This document shows positions 10,000 to 20,341 of a stretch of 64,000 nucleotides of DNA, piece after piece. The position numbers and the translations under genes are program-made. Origin of the DNA: Desulfobaculum xiamenense (GTDB lineage: Bacteria; Desulfobacterota; Desulfovibrionia; Desulfovibrionales; Desulfovibrionaceae); assembly GCF_011927665.1 (NCBI RefSeq), contig NZ_JAATJA010000002.1:1054001-1118000 (forward strand), written 5' to 3'. Within the stretch, counting starts at the first letter, position 1; each line of letters begins with the position of its first letter. The notes below the pieces were generated by a model that was given only the letters and a program-made list of their open reading frames with translations, ran no database searches and was not told where the DNA came from.

Positions 10000-10428
10000 A
10001 TGGAAACCTGCGGATGCCGACTGCTCATCGTCGATGACGAAGAGGATTTCGCGGCGGTGCTGCGTAAGCGGCTGACCCGGCGCGAAGTGGACGTGACCGT
10101 CGCGCATAGCGGCGAGGAGGCGCTTGCCGCCGTGTCCGCAGGTGGGTTCGACATCGTCCTTCTGGATGTGAAGATGCCCGGCATGGACGGTATAGCCACC
10201 CTGCGCGAGATCAAGGCGCTGGCCCCGGCTGTGGAGGTCATCATGCTCACCGGGCATGCCAGCGTCCCGGCGGCCATGGAGGGCATGACGTCGGGGGCCT
10301 TCGACTACCTCGTCAAACCGGTGGATTTCGGCGATCTCGTGCTCAAGCTGCAAGACGCCTACAGGCGCAGGGAACTGCGCTGCGGCAGGCAAACGCATGA
10401 TGCTAGTGACCCGCGACAGCGCGGGTAA
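10000..10428 (+). CDS. Single-domain response regulator (receiver only), third of three
   Basis: 142 residues with a complete CheY-type receiver: VDDEEDF, acceptor D56 in LLDVKMPGMDG, MLTGHAS, VKPVD. A short C-terminal tail has two Cys and many Arg and carries no recognisable domain. ATG 10000 follows GGGAGTGAG. It closes the receiver array 45 bases before the TauE/SafE-family permease gene, suggesting the array and transporter serve the same stimulus. Confidence 0.87.
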   Translation: METCGCRLLIVDDEEDFAAVLRKRLTRREVDVTVAHSGEEALAAVSAGGFDIVLLDVKMPGMDGIATLREIKALAPAVEVIMLTGHASVPAAMEGMTSGAFDYLVKPVDFGDLVLKLQDAYRRRELRCGRQTHDASDPRQRG

Positions 10429-10473
10429 GCGATAGAGGCGGAACCGATTACGAAAAATGGAGGAGTGCAACTC

Positions 10474-11754
10474 ATGAAATTCGGCAGACGGCTGTACAAC
10501 ACACTTCTGGAAGGTTCCATCGCGTACGCGAAGTGGGATCTGGAGACCTCGCGCAACATCCTGCGCAGCAAGAAGCGCATGTGGATTCTCGCGCTCATGG
10601 TGGTGCCGATCATCCTCGGGTCCGTGGCCATCGCCGCGCCCGAACTGCCCGACATCCTCGGCGGACACAAGGCCTATTCCCCGGCCTACTACACGCCCGT
10701 CATCTTCGGCGTGTCCATTCTCATCGGCCTGTGCGCCGGTCTCATCACCGGCTGCATCGGCGCGGGTGGCGGCTTCATCATCACCCCGGCGCTGATGAGC
10801 GCGGGCGTGAAGGGCATCCTCGCCGTTGGTACCGACCTGTTCCACATCTTCGCCAAGGCCATCATGGGCACGGCGATCCACAAGAAGCTCGGCAACGTGT
10901 CCGTGGGACTGGCCGTAGCTTTCCTCGTTGGCTCCGGCATCGGCGTGACGGGCGGCGGCGTCATCAACCGCGCCCTGTATCAGGCCAACCCGCTTCTCTC
11001 CGACACCTTCATCAGCGTGATCTATGTGGTGCTTCTGGGCTTCCTTGGCACCTACGCGCTCATTGACTTCCTGCGCCTGCGCAAGGCCGGCGGCGACGTG
11101 GGTGCGCACGGTGCCGAGACTGCGTCCGAGGCCTCCGCGTCCGGCCGCAAGAGCCTGCCCGAGCGCCTGCAGGCCAGCAAGATTCCGCCGCTGATCAGCT
11201 TCGACGAAGACCTCACCCCCGGCGGCAAGAAGATTCCGGCCGTGTTCGTCGCCATCTGCGGCAGCATCGTCGGCTTCGCGGCAGCCATCATGGGCGTGGG
11301 CGGCGGCTTCCTGACCTTCCCCATGTTCGTGTACATCCTTGGCGTGTCGTCCTTCACCACCGTTGGCACCGACATTCTCCAGATCATCTTCACCGCCGGT
11401 TACGCGTCCATCGCCCAGTACGCGATCTACGGCTTCATCTTCTACACGCTGGCCATGGGCATGCTGCTCGGTTCCCTGCTGGGCATTCAGGTCGGCGCGC
11501 TGACCACCAAGGTGGTCAAGGGCATCTACATCCGCGGCTTCTACGCTACCGCCATCATGGCCGGTTTCGTGAACCGCCTGTTCGCACTGCCCGGTAAGCT
11601 GAACGAGATGAAGATCATAAACATCTCCTCCGAGCTGTCGCACATTCTGGCCAATATCGGCAACGTACTGTTCTTCATCGCCATCGGCATCTTCGCGGTG
11701 TGGGTGGTCGGCAAGTTCCTCGGCAGCATGAAGCTCCTGAGAGAGGAGGCGTAA
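10474..11754 (+). CDS. TauE/SafE-family membrane exporter (sulfite/organosulfonate family)
   Basis: A 426-residue polytopic membrane protein. Two repeats with the glycine-rich signature of the family are visible: GLITGCIGAGGGFIITPAL near residue 90 and the matching AAIMGVGGGFLTFPMFVYILG near residue 280, each followed by a T-D segment (VGTD). The cytoplasmic loop between the halves is long. Members move sulfite, sulfoacetate or related anions, and a link to sulfur metabolism is attractive in a sulfate reducer, but the substrate is inference. ATG 10474 is preferred over GTG 10465 because GGAGGA lies 9-10 bases upstream of it. Confidence 0.85.
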   Translation: MKFGRRLYNTLLEGSIAYAKWDLETSRNILRSKKRMWILALMVVPIILGSVAIAAPELPDILGGHKAYSPAYYTPVIFGVSILIGLCAGLITGCIGAGGGFIITPALMSAGVKGILAVGTDLFHIFAKAIMGTAIHKKLGNVSVGLAVAFLVGSGIGVTGGGVINRALYQANPLLSDTFISVIYVVLLGFLGTYALIDFLRLRKAGGDVGAHGAETASEASASGRKSLPERLQASKIPPLISFDEDLTPGGKKIPAVFVAICGSIVGFAAAIMGVGGGFLTFPMFVYILGVSSFTTVGTDILQIIFTAGYASIAQYAIYGFIFYTLAMGMLLGSLLGIQVGALTTKVVKGIYIRGFYATAIMAGFVNRLFALPGKLNEMKIINISSELSHILANIGNVLFFIAIGIFAVWVVGKFLGSMKLLREEA

Positions 11755-11757
11755 CCC

Positions 11758-12516
11758 ATGTCCAAGAGTGAAAACAGGAAGCACATGATTCTGGGCCTCT
11801 CGATGGGGGTCGTGTTCTTCGGCGTGCTCATCGCGATGTTCTCGCCCATCTTCGGCAAGGGCATGAACGCCCTCGAATTCTCGGATCAGCTCTTCAACAC
11901 CATCGCCAAGGGCTCCACCGAGTACATCCCCGGCCTGCAGAAGCAGGTGGCCAAGTTCGACGGCAAGACCTTTGACCTGACCCTGCACTTCCACAGCGGC
12001 ACCACTGAAGGACACGAGGGCATCAACGTGAAGGCCGACGAGGTCGCCGCCAAGGCGTCCGTCCTTCTCGGCACCGTCGCCGATGTCGAACTCATGGGCG
12101 AGCAGCTCAAGGTCTCGGGCGACATGGGCCGCGTGCTCACCGCCGTGCTGCAGGACTCCGCCGACATGTTCGAGAATCGCGGACAGATCGTCAGCGACAA
12201 GTACGGCATGGACGAGCGTATGGTCATGTTCATGTGGTGGAAGGCGCTCAAGGAGCTGGATAAGGAACTCAAGATCCAGGGTGGCCGCGATAACGTGGCT
12301 ATGGCCAAGTTCGTCGACACCGTGGTCAAGAAGGGTGTCGAGGTCGGCTACAACTTCTACGGCATCGCGCCGGAGAAGGCGTCCGACCGCGCGGGCATCC
12401 TGTCCTTCTCCCTTGTGTTTTACGTCGTGTACACCCTGTGGTGGGGCATGACGATCTTCTACCTCTTCGAGGGCTGCGGCCTGGCCATGAGCGCCGGACG
12501 CAAGAAGGAAGTCTAG
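11758..12516 (+). CDS. Unrecognised two-TM protein with periplasmic domain, permease companion
   Basis: A 252-residue protein not assigned to a family. A TM helix near residues 10-28 is followed by about 180 soluble residues, predicted periplasmic, with a LHFHSGTTEGHEGI segment and regular helices, then a second TM near 217-242 (LVFYVVYTLWWGMTIFYLF) and a short basic tail. Both termini are probably cytoplasmic. ATG 11758 begins 3 bases after the permease stop and has GGAGGCG upstream, so the two are tightly coupled. It could be an accessory subunit or a signal transmitter for the exporter. Confidence 0.75.
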   Translation: MSKSENRKHMILGLSMGVVFFGVLIAMFSPIFGKGMNALEFSDQLFNTIAKGSTEYIPGLQKQVAKFDGKTFDLTLHFHSGTTEGHEGINVKADEVAAKASVLLGTVADVELMGEQLKVSGDMGRVLTAVLQDSADMFENRGQIVSDKYGMDERMVMFMWWKALKELDKELKIQGGRDNVAMAKFVDTVVKKGVEVGYNFYGIAPEKASDRAGILSFSLVFYVVYTLWWGMTIFYLFEGCGLAMSAGRKKEV

Positions 12517-12523
12517 CGAAATC

Positions 12524-12540
12524 GGGGCGTATGCCCCTTT
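12524..12540 (+). terminator. Short intrinsic terminator candidate after the exporter operon
   Basis: GGGGC-GTAT-GCCCC followed by TTT. The stem is only 5 bp and the T run short, so termination may be partial. Its T run merges with the -35 element of the next promoter. Confidence 0.4.
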
Positions 12541-12579
12541 GACCGGGGCGGGCCGTCCAGCGTATACTGACGGTCCGCC
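12539..12579 (+). promoter_or_regulatory. Sigma-70-type promoter with inverted repeat around the -10
   Basis: TTGACC (12539-12544), an 18-base spacer and TATACT (12563-12568) resemble a housekeeping promoter for the gene at 12666. GGCGGGCCGT (12547-12556) and ACGGTCCGCC (12570-12579) form a 9-of-10 inverted repeat bracketing the -10, a good position for a repressor. Confidence 0.55.
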
Positions 12580-12665
12580 CATTGACCTTTCCTCGGGCCG
12601 GTTCCAGTGCGGAATCGGCCTTCATCTCATCATGATCGGGCGCGAACCCGCGAGGTGCTCCGCCA

Positions 12666-15314
12666 ATGGCCTGGCTCCGAAACATCTTCGACAAGCTTGT
12701 CGGCATCCGCCGCGACGAAGGCCCCACTCCCGAGCAGCTGGAGGAACTCAAGGCCGCGTGCAGCGCCCAGCATCATCATTTCCAGATGCTGCTTGCCGCC
12801 AACTCCAAGTCCCTCGAACTCATGAGCGACATGGAGGAGCTGCTCCACGGCGGGCGCGTGTTCGGCATGTCCTTCATCCGCGCCACGTGCACGGCCGTTC
12901 TGGTCAACGTCTACAGCATCATCCAGCATCTGGATGGCATCGCTCCCGGCAAGTATACGCGGCTTTTCACCCGTTTCGAGGACATCCAGCGCAAGGTGAC
13001 GGAGGCGCTGGTGCCCACCCGCGCCAAACAGCACATGGACCTCGTGGTGCCCCTTGAATACGTGGACAAGTCGCTGGCCGACGTGGTGGGCAGCAAGATG
13101 GCCAACATTGGCGAGATGACCTCGCGCATTGGCTTGCCCGTTCCGGCGGGCTTCGTGGTCACGGCGCGGGGCTTCGACGAGTTCATGCGGCAGGGCGGCT
13201 TGCAGGAGGAGATCAACCGCATGCTCCTGTCCACCCGCGTGGAGGACATGAGCGCGCGTTTCAGCCTTTCCGCCGCCATCCAGCAGCGCATCATGCAGAC
13301 CGAATTGCCGCCGGAACTGACCCGCAGTCTGGAGCGCCAGTACGAGCGGCTGCGGGCCGAGTGCGGCCGCAATATGCGTATTTCCCTGCGCTCCAGCGCC
13401 CTTGGCGAGGATGCTGCGGGCACGTCCTTTGCCGGGCAGTTCCGCACGATTCTCAATGTGGACCGCGAATTCCTGCCGCAGGCCTACAAGGAGGTCGTCG
13501 CGAGCCTCTACGGCCTGCCCGCGTTGTCCTACCGCCTCACCCGTGGCATCCGCGATGAGGACGTGGCCATGTGTGTGGGCGGCATGGTCATGGTTCGTTC
13601 CGTGGCTGGCGGCGTCATGTATTCGCGAAGCCCCATCAACGTGCGCGATGACGCGGTGTTCATCAACTCCGTGTGGGGACTGCCCAAGCTCGTTGTCGAT
13701 GGCGGCGCCACGCCCGACCGCTTCGTGGTGGCCCGCGGCAAGCATGAGGACCCTGCCGAGGGGCTGCGCATGCGGGAGCACACCATTGCCGTGAAGCCGG
13801 AACTTTACGTCTGTCGCGACAACGAGGGCGTGTTGCTCGTGGAGCAGGACCCCGCACGGGCCGTGCAGGCCTCGCTGACCGAGACGCAGGCGCTGCAACT
13901 GGCCGAAATGGCCGTGCGGCTCGAACGCTATTACGGCGTGCCGCAGGACATCGAGTGGACCCTCGACGAATCCGGCCAGCTCTACATTCTTCAGTGTCGC
14001 CCCCTTGCGCGGCGCGATATCGGCGAGCCGCCGGTGCAGGCGGAGCATCGCCACTATGGCGAATCCATTACCTCGGGCGGAGCCACAGCCAGCCCCGGCG
14101 TGGGCTGCGGCCCGGTGTTCGTGGTCGAGCGCGACGCGGACGCCTTGCAGTTCCCGCCCGGCTCGGTGCTGGTGACGCGGCTGTCGCTGCCCAAGTGGGC
14201 GTCGCTGCTCAACTGGTGCGCCGCCGTGGTTACGGAGCAGGGCAGCGTGACGGGCCATCTGGCCAACGTGGCCCGCGAGTTCGGCGTGCCCGCCATCACC
14301 GGGCAGGCCGGAGCGCTGGAACGGCTCAAGCCGGGGACAGTGGTCACCGTGGATGCCGACGCCTGTGTGGTCTATCCCGGCTGCATCGAGGAACTCATCG
14401 CGCGCGGGCAGCCGCGCCCGGACCTCATGAAGGGCAGCCCTGTCTACGAACTGCTCAAGGACATCAGCCGGTTCATCATTCCGCTCAACCTGCTGGACCC
14501 CGATTCGCCGGACTTCCGCATCCGCAACATCGAGACCTTGCACGACGTCACGCGCTACTGCCACGAGAAGTCCGTGCAGGAGATGTTCGAGCTGAACATG
14601 AACCGCGACTTCCGCGAATGCGGCAGTCGACAACTGGTGGTGGGCGGCTCGCCTACGCAGTTCTGGGTGGTGGACCTCGAAGACGGCTTCATCCGTGAGG
14701 AACCCGGTCCCTTCGTGCGCATCGGCAACATCGCCTCCACGCCCATGCTCGCGCTGTGGGAGGGCATAAGCGCCATCCCGTGGGAGGGGCCGCCCTCGGT
14801 CAATGCCAAGGGCTTCATGTCCATCGTCGCCGAGGCCACGACCAATCCGGCCCTGCACCCGGCCCTGCAGTCCAAGTTCGCCAACCGCAACTATTTTCTG
14901 GTCTCGAAGGAGTACTGCAATCTCCAGTCGCGCTTCGGGTTCCATTTCTCCACCGTGGAGGCCGTGGTGGGCGACCGGCCGCAGCGCAACTACATTAATT
15001 TCCGCTTTGCCGGCGGCGCGGCGGACTTCGAGCGGCGCAGGCGGCGCGCCGCGTTCATCGGCGGCATTCTAGAGGAAATCGGTTTCTACGTGAATGTGCG
15101 CAGCGACAACGTGCTCGCCCGCTACGAAGGCTTTCCCAAGGACGCCATGTGCGAGCGTCTTGTGGTCATGGGCTACCTGACCATGCACACCCGCCAACTC
15201 GACATGATTATGGCCGATGCCGCCGCCACGCGCATGCATCGCACCAAGATCATGGCTGACATCGACAAGCTGTTGACCGGCAAGGCGCGCTGTCCCGAGG
15301 CCGTTTCGAGCTAG
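12666..15314 (+). CDS. PEP synthase/PPDK-like protein with swivelling His domain and novel C-terminal domain
   Basis: 882 residues. A helical N-terminal region (about 1-130) precedes a pyruvate/ATP-binding PPDK_N domain (ADVVGSKMANIGEM, LPVPAGFVVT, then SLRSSALGEDAAGTSFAGQF). The phosphohistidine domain follows with H531 in GSVTGHLANVAREFGVPA. In true PEP synthase or PPDK the remaining third is a PEP-binding TIM barrel; here residues about 590-882 do not show its motifs and form an unrecognised region. It could carry phosphoryl or nucleotidyl groups to something other than pyruvate. ATG 12666 is chosen as MAWLRNIF; GCGAGGTGC upstream is a weak ribosome site. Confidence 0.8.
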   Translation: MAWLRNIFDKLVGIRRDEGPTPEQLEELKAACSAQHHHFQMLLAANSKSLELMSDMEELLHGGRVFGMSFIRATCTAVLVNVYSIIQHLDGIAPGKYTRLFTRFEDIQRKVTEALVPTRAKQHMDLVVPLEYVDKSLADVVGSKMANIGEMTSRIGLPVPAGFVVTARGFDEFMRQGGLQEEINRMLLSTRVEDMSARFSLSAAIQQRIMQTELPPELTRSLERQYERLRAECGRNMRISLRSSALGEDAAGTSFAGQFRTILNVDREFLPQAYKEVVASLYGLPALSYRLTRGIRDEDVAMCVGGMVMVRSVAGGVMYSRSPINVRDDAVFINSVWGLPKLVVDGGATPDRFVVARGKHEDPAEGLRMREHTIAVKPELYVCRDNEGVLLVEQDPARAVQASLTETQALQLAEMAVRLERYYGVPQDIEWTLDESGQLYILQCRPLARRDIGEPPVQAEHRHYGESITSGGATASPGVGCGPVFVVERDADALQFPPGSVLVTRLSLPKWASLLNWCAAVVTEQGSVTGHLANVAREFGVPAITGQAGALERLKPGTVVTVDADACVVYPGCIEELIARGQPRPDLMKGSPVYELLKDISRFIIPLNLLDPDSPDFRIRNIETLHDVTRYCHEKSVQEMFELNMNRDFRECGSRQLVVGGSPTQFWVVDLEDGFIREEPGPFVRIGNIASTPMLALWEGISAIPWEGPPSVNAKGFMSIVAEATTNPALHPALQSKFANRNYFLVSKEYCNLQSRFGFHFSTVEAVVGDRPQRNYINFRFAGGAADFERRRRRAAFIGGILEEIGFYVNVRSDNVLARYEGFPKDAMCERLVVMGYLTMHTRQLDMIMADAAATRMHRTKIMADIDKLLTGKARCPEAVSS

Positions 15315-15364
15315 CGCCATCGCGGCGCATCCGCTCCGAGACTGTTGCGCGAATCGCAAACGAA

Positions 15365-15400
15365 GACGCCCGTCCGGCAGTGCCGGGCGGGCGTCGTTTC
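15365..15400 (+). terminator. Intrinsic terminator between convergent genes
   Basis: A 14-bp stem (15365-15378 with 15382-15395, one T-G pair) and AGT loop, followed by GTTTCGTT. It lies between the converging PEP-synthase-like gene and tgt; the T-rich side favours the plus strand. Confidence 0.7.
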
Positions 15401-15420
15401 GTTCGTGGGAATGGCTTGGG

Positions 15421-17207
<1,787 letters not shown>

Positions 17208-17392
17208 GCTCGCCTCGCTTGTCAGAGTCGTTCGCGCCGTGGCGCTTGAAGCGTGTTATAGGATTCGGCGGCAATTTTCCAGCGCGGCCTGCCGCTACGC
17301 GTCGGATGTCCGTGCGCAGAGTGCGCCGGGCACGTGTGCAAGTGCCGGATATGGCGGAACCTCGTGGGGCGTCCGCCGCTCTTGCCGCTATG

Positions 17393-17429
17393 AAAAAAAG
17401 CCGCGCGCAGGGCGGACCGTGCGCGCGGC
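17393..17429 (-). terminator. Strong intrinsic terminator of the DUF89-like gene
   Basis: On the minus strand, GCCGCGCGCA pairs with TGCGCGCGGC (17420-17429 with 17400-17409), followed by seven T. It lies 27 bases past the stop of the gene ending at 17456. Confidence 0.9.
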
Positions 17430-17455
17430 GGTGTCGGCGGGGAGCTGTTTCGCGG

Positions 17456-19204
17456 CTAGATGTGTTCGAGCACAGCGTCGCTGAACTTGCCCACGCCGTA
17501 CTCGCTGCGGCGGAAGAACTTTTCCGGCGACGGGCCGATGATCTGCATTTCCGGATTGGTGCGCTGCATGTCGAGGGCGATGCGCATTTCCTTGGTGCAG
17601 CCGGTGGAGAACGTGGAGTCCTTGCCCGCCCAGATGGGCGGCACGCGCATGCCCATCAGCTCGAAGCTGCGTTCGATGTCGGACACGGTCTGGAAGCGCC
17701 AGACGTTGAGCAGTCCGCTGCGCTGGACCTTCTCCCACATGTACATGAGGTCGTCGGCGTCCATGCCTTCCTCGAAGTGCTCGGCGGGGTTGATGATGTA
17801 GGTGTTCTCGATGCGCTCGCGCAGGTGGCGCACGAAGGTGTCGACAACCTTGATGGCCGTGGTGACCTGTCCGGGCAGCGAACCGATGATGGCGCTGTAG
17901 AACATGACGGTCTTGCCGTCCCTGCGCGCCTGCCGCATTTCGGCGATGATCTGCCCGGCCTTGTCCTGCAGGTCGTTTTCCGAGAACTTGATGATGCTGC
18001 TCGGGCGTTTTTTGAGGCGGATGTTGAACGCACCCGACTCGTCACGCCACCAGCACAGAACGTCGCGCGTGAATTCGTGGCTGGTGTTGATGAGCCTGCG
18101 ATAGTGCTGGTCGCCGGTGGCCATGATGAGGTCGGCCTCCTTCCATGCGCGGGCGAAGGTGACGGACGTGCGGTAGAGGTTCAGGTCCTCGCGCGTGCCG
18201 TCGGAGATGACGACCAGCGGGTGCGAGCGCTGCGTGGCCAGAAGCTGGTTCTTGGTCAGGTTGTTCTCCGGCACGAAGTGTGCGCCGTTCAAGGCCTTGG
18301 CCAGCGCGGGGTCGTGCTCCCAGTCCCAGAAGGATGCGGACTCGAAGTGGAAGCCTTCCTTGAGGGCCAGCACCACGCGATGCCCCTGCCGCAGCAGCGC
18401 CTTGATGATCAAGAGGTCGAAGATGATGCCGCCGCAGGTGTCGGGCAGGTAGAGGATCTTCATGGGCACGCCGCGGCTGGTGCCGAAGACGTCCTCAAGG
18501 CAGCGCTTGGCGTTCTGTGATGCGAGGTCGGCCGTGGAGAGCTTGTCGAAGGCCGCCTGATAGTACACGTCCGTCCAGATGTCCGAGATGGTGGACAGGA
18601 TGAGCAGGCGTTCCAGTTCGAGCATGTCGAGGTCGAAGCGCAGGTCCGAGAGGCGGTGGCAGGCGATGCGGTCCTCAGGACAGATGTTGAGTAGCCGGTC
18701 CAGCTCAGGGGACTGCACAGCCTCCATGGCCTGTCTGTTGTAGCGGGCCTTGCGTCCGCGATATGGGTCGCTGATGGCGGATTGGGTCATGAAAATGGTC
18801 AGGAAGCGCTTCATCATTCGCGACGGAATGATGATGGGAGATGCCTGCACCTGACGGTACTTGTGTCGGCACAGGTGAAGGATGCGTTTTCTGAGATAGC
18901 GGTCCGGCACGTAGCTGCGCACGAGCTGCACCAGTGCACACCATTTCTCGTTGTAGCGACGGTTCAGTTCGCCATTGAGCCGCGAATTGAGCAGGTGGGG
19001 GATGAGCTTGTTGGAGCAGGGCAGGAAGACCTGCCCCTCGTCAAGCCGGACCATGAACCGCAATTGTTCCGTTGACGCGTTCTTGTCGGGATCGATGGTG
19101 TATTCGAGGTTGTTCTCTGTCAGAAAATGCAGAAGCCACGCATCCCTTCGCGCCGAGTGTCCGAAGAAAAGCGAGGCAGTCGTTATTTCGGTCATGTCGC
19201 TCAT
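17456..19204 (-). CDS. Divergent DUF89/ARMT1-like protein
   Basis: 582 residues. The C-terminal half looks like the DUF89 damage-control phosphatase fold: LYLPDTCGGIIFDLLIIKAL corresponds to the DNAGEI-FD motif of that family, and WKEADLIMATGDQHY to its ADLVIxKGQGN segment. Key positions differ: Glu in the first motif is Gly, and Lys and Asn in the second are changed. It may therefore bind a sugar phosphate or methyl donor without the usual metal-dependent chemistry. The N-terminal 250 residues are helical and unrecognised. ATG 19204 (MSDMTEI) has GAGGG 8 bases upstream. It is a single-gene unit with a strong terminator. Confidence 0.65.
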   Translation of the reverse strand: MSDMTEITTASLFFGHSARRDAWLLHFLTENNLEYTIDPDKNASTEQLRFMVRLDEGQVFLPCSNKLIPHLLNSRLNGELNRRYNEKWCALVQLVRSYVPDRYLRKRILHLCRHKYRQVQASPIIIPSRMMKRFLTIFMTQSAISDPYRGRKARYNRQAMEAVQSPELDRLLNICPEDRIACHRLSDLRFDLDMLELERLLILSTISDIWTDVYYQAAFDKLSTADLASQNAKRCLEDVFGTSRGVPMKILYLPDTCGGIIFDLLIIKALLRQGHRVVLALKEGFHFESASFWDWEHDPALAKALNGAHFVPENNLTKNQLLATQRSHPLVVISDGTREDLNLYRTSVTFARAWKEADLIMATGDQHYRRLINTSHEFTRDVLCWWRDESGAFNIRLKKRPSSIIKFSENDLQDKAGQIIAEMRQARRDGKTVMFYSAIIGSLPGQVTTAIKVVDTFVRHLRERIENTYIINPAEHFEEGMDADDLMYMWEKVQRSGLLNVWRFQTVSDIERSFELMGMRVPPIWAGKDSTFSTGCTKEMRIALDMQRTNPEMQIIGPSPEKFFRRSEYGVGKFSDAVLEHI

Positions 19205-19444
19205 TTTGGCCCTCGTTGAATGTTGCAGTTCCGGTGGACCATACAGTGAATCCGTTGCGACTTGAAGCGCAAAAACGCGGTTTTGCCCGGCGCGCTGCGT
19301 CATTTCGGTGCAATACCCTTTGGATGTCGGGTCGGTGACGAACGGATTGTGTGGCGAGGGCGGCAATGCTATCGTCCGCACGGGCCGAACTGGCCCTTCA
19401 TGGTCGTGTCCGTTGGCGCGGCGATCCGAATGCGTGGAGTCCTG

Positions 19445-20263
19445 ATGGTCCGAATCGACATTGCGCAGGTTGCGCGGGGTGTGGTGCCGCTTCTTGTCTG
19501 CCTTGTGGCCTTGTGCTGCACGGCCTGCGGCAAGTCGCGCCTGCCGGGGATGGACGCGCTGGCTGCGCGGCCGAGCTTCGTGCACGAGACCGGGCCGGAC
19601 GGCCGCGTGGTGCGTCGGCCCCTGCGCCGGGGGCATGTGGACGTGGTCTGCACGCCCGGCGTGTCCGAGGCGCGTGGCGAGCGCGATACGCTCTTCGGTG
19701 CGCTACTGCATGCGCGGGAGACTGGAACGGGAGTGGTGGAACTGCCCCATGGCGTGTATCTGGGGCATGTGTCGCGGTTCATCGTCGGTGCGCTGCGCTT
19801 CTACCGTATTGAGGAGAATTTTGAGCGGCTCTACGGCTGCCGCATTGTGCTGCGCTTTCGCGAGGCCACGGACGACGAGGTGCGTTCCCGGCGCAATGAC
19901 GGCACTGTCCGCATGGGCGTGTCGCTGGCCGGGGATACGGCGCTTTCGCTTGCGGGCGGGCCGCTGGTGCCGGTCGTCGCGCCGGTGAGCTTTCTGTTCG
20001 AGAGCGTTGCGGCGGAGGATGAGCGTCGCGCTTTGGCCCGCCATGCGCGGGAGAACGGCTTGCCTCTGCCGGACCGTGGCGGTGCGGACGTGGTGTGGCG
20101 CGAGTATGCGGATCGCTATTCGTCCAGCTTGGACACCATTGCCGGGGGGGACGCGGCGTGGGATGCCATGGACACGTATGTCGTTGAGGAGTGCTATCTG
20201 GAGCGCGTGGACACGCGCGAAGTGCTGCGACTGGCGCACGCCGGGGCGACGGCTGGGCGCTAA
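19445..20263 (+). CDS. Putative lipoprotein or secreted protein of unknown function
   Basis: 272 residues, not assigned to a family. A hydrophobic N-terminal segment (VVPLLVCLVALCCTAC, ending at about residue 26) looks like a signal peptide; CTAC-G would be an imperfect lipobox. The mature part has PHGVYLGHVSRFIVGALRFYRIEENF near the middle and ends with a long acidic segment. ATG 19445 is preferred because GGAG lies 8 bases upstream; ATG 19430 is an alternative. It is transcribed divergently from the DUF89-like gene and converges with the ABC transporter operon across a shared terminator. Confidence 0.7.
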   Translation: MVRIDIAQVARGVVPLLVCLVALCCTACGKSRLPGMDALAARPSFVHETGPDGRVVRRPLRRGHVDVVCTPGVSEARGERDTLFGALLHARETGTGVVELPHGVYLGHVSRFIVGALRFYRIEENFERLYGCRIVLRFREATDDEVRSRRNDGTVRMGVSLAGDTALSLAGGPLVPVVAPVSFLFESVAAEDERRALARHARENGLPLPDRGGADVVWREYADRYSSSLDTIAGGDAAWDAMDTYVVEECYLERVDTREVLRLAHAGATAGR

Positions 20264-20280
20264 GATCGGTTTTTTGGGGA

Positions 20281-20328
20281 AAAGAAAAGGGGCCGCATTC
20301 CGGAAGGAAGGCGGCCCCGAATGTTTTT
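20281..20328 (-). terminator. Bidirectional terminator between convergent units
   Basis: GGGGCCGC (20289-20296) and GCGGCCCC (20311-20318) form an 8-bp stem. On the minus strand it is followed by TTTTCTTTT (strong, for the ABC operon); on the plus strand GAATGTTTTT follows (weaker, for the lipoprotein gene). Confidence 0.8.
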
Positions 20329-20341
20329 CGTGGCGGAGGAC

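Noticed and set aside
9928-12582. Open frame of 884 codons on the minus strand, rich in His, Glu, Asp and Ala
   Set aside because: The composition is typical of an antisense reading of GC-rich genes, and it spans three well-supported plus-strand genes.
12630-14945. Open frame of 771 codons opposite the PEP-synthase-like gene
   Set aside because: Antisense shadow; the plus strand carries the conserved phosphohistidine motif.
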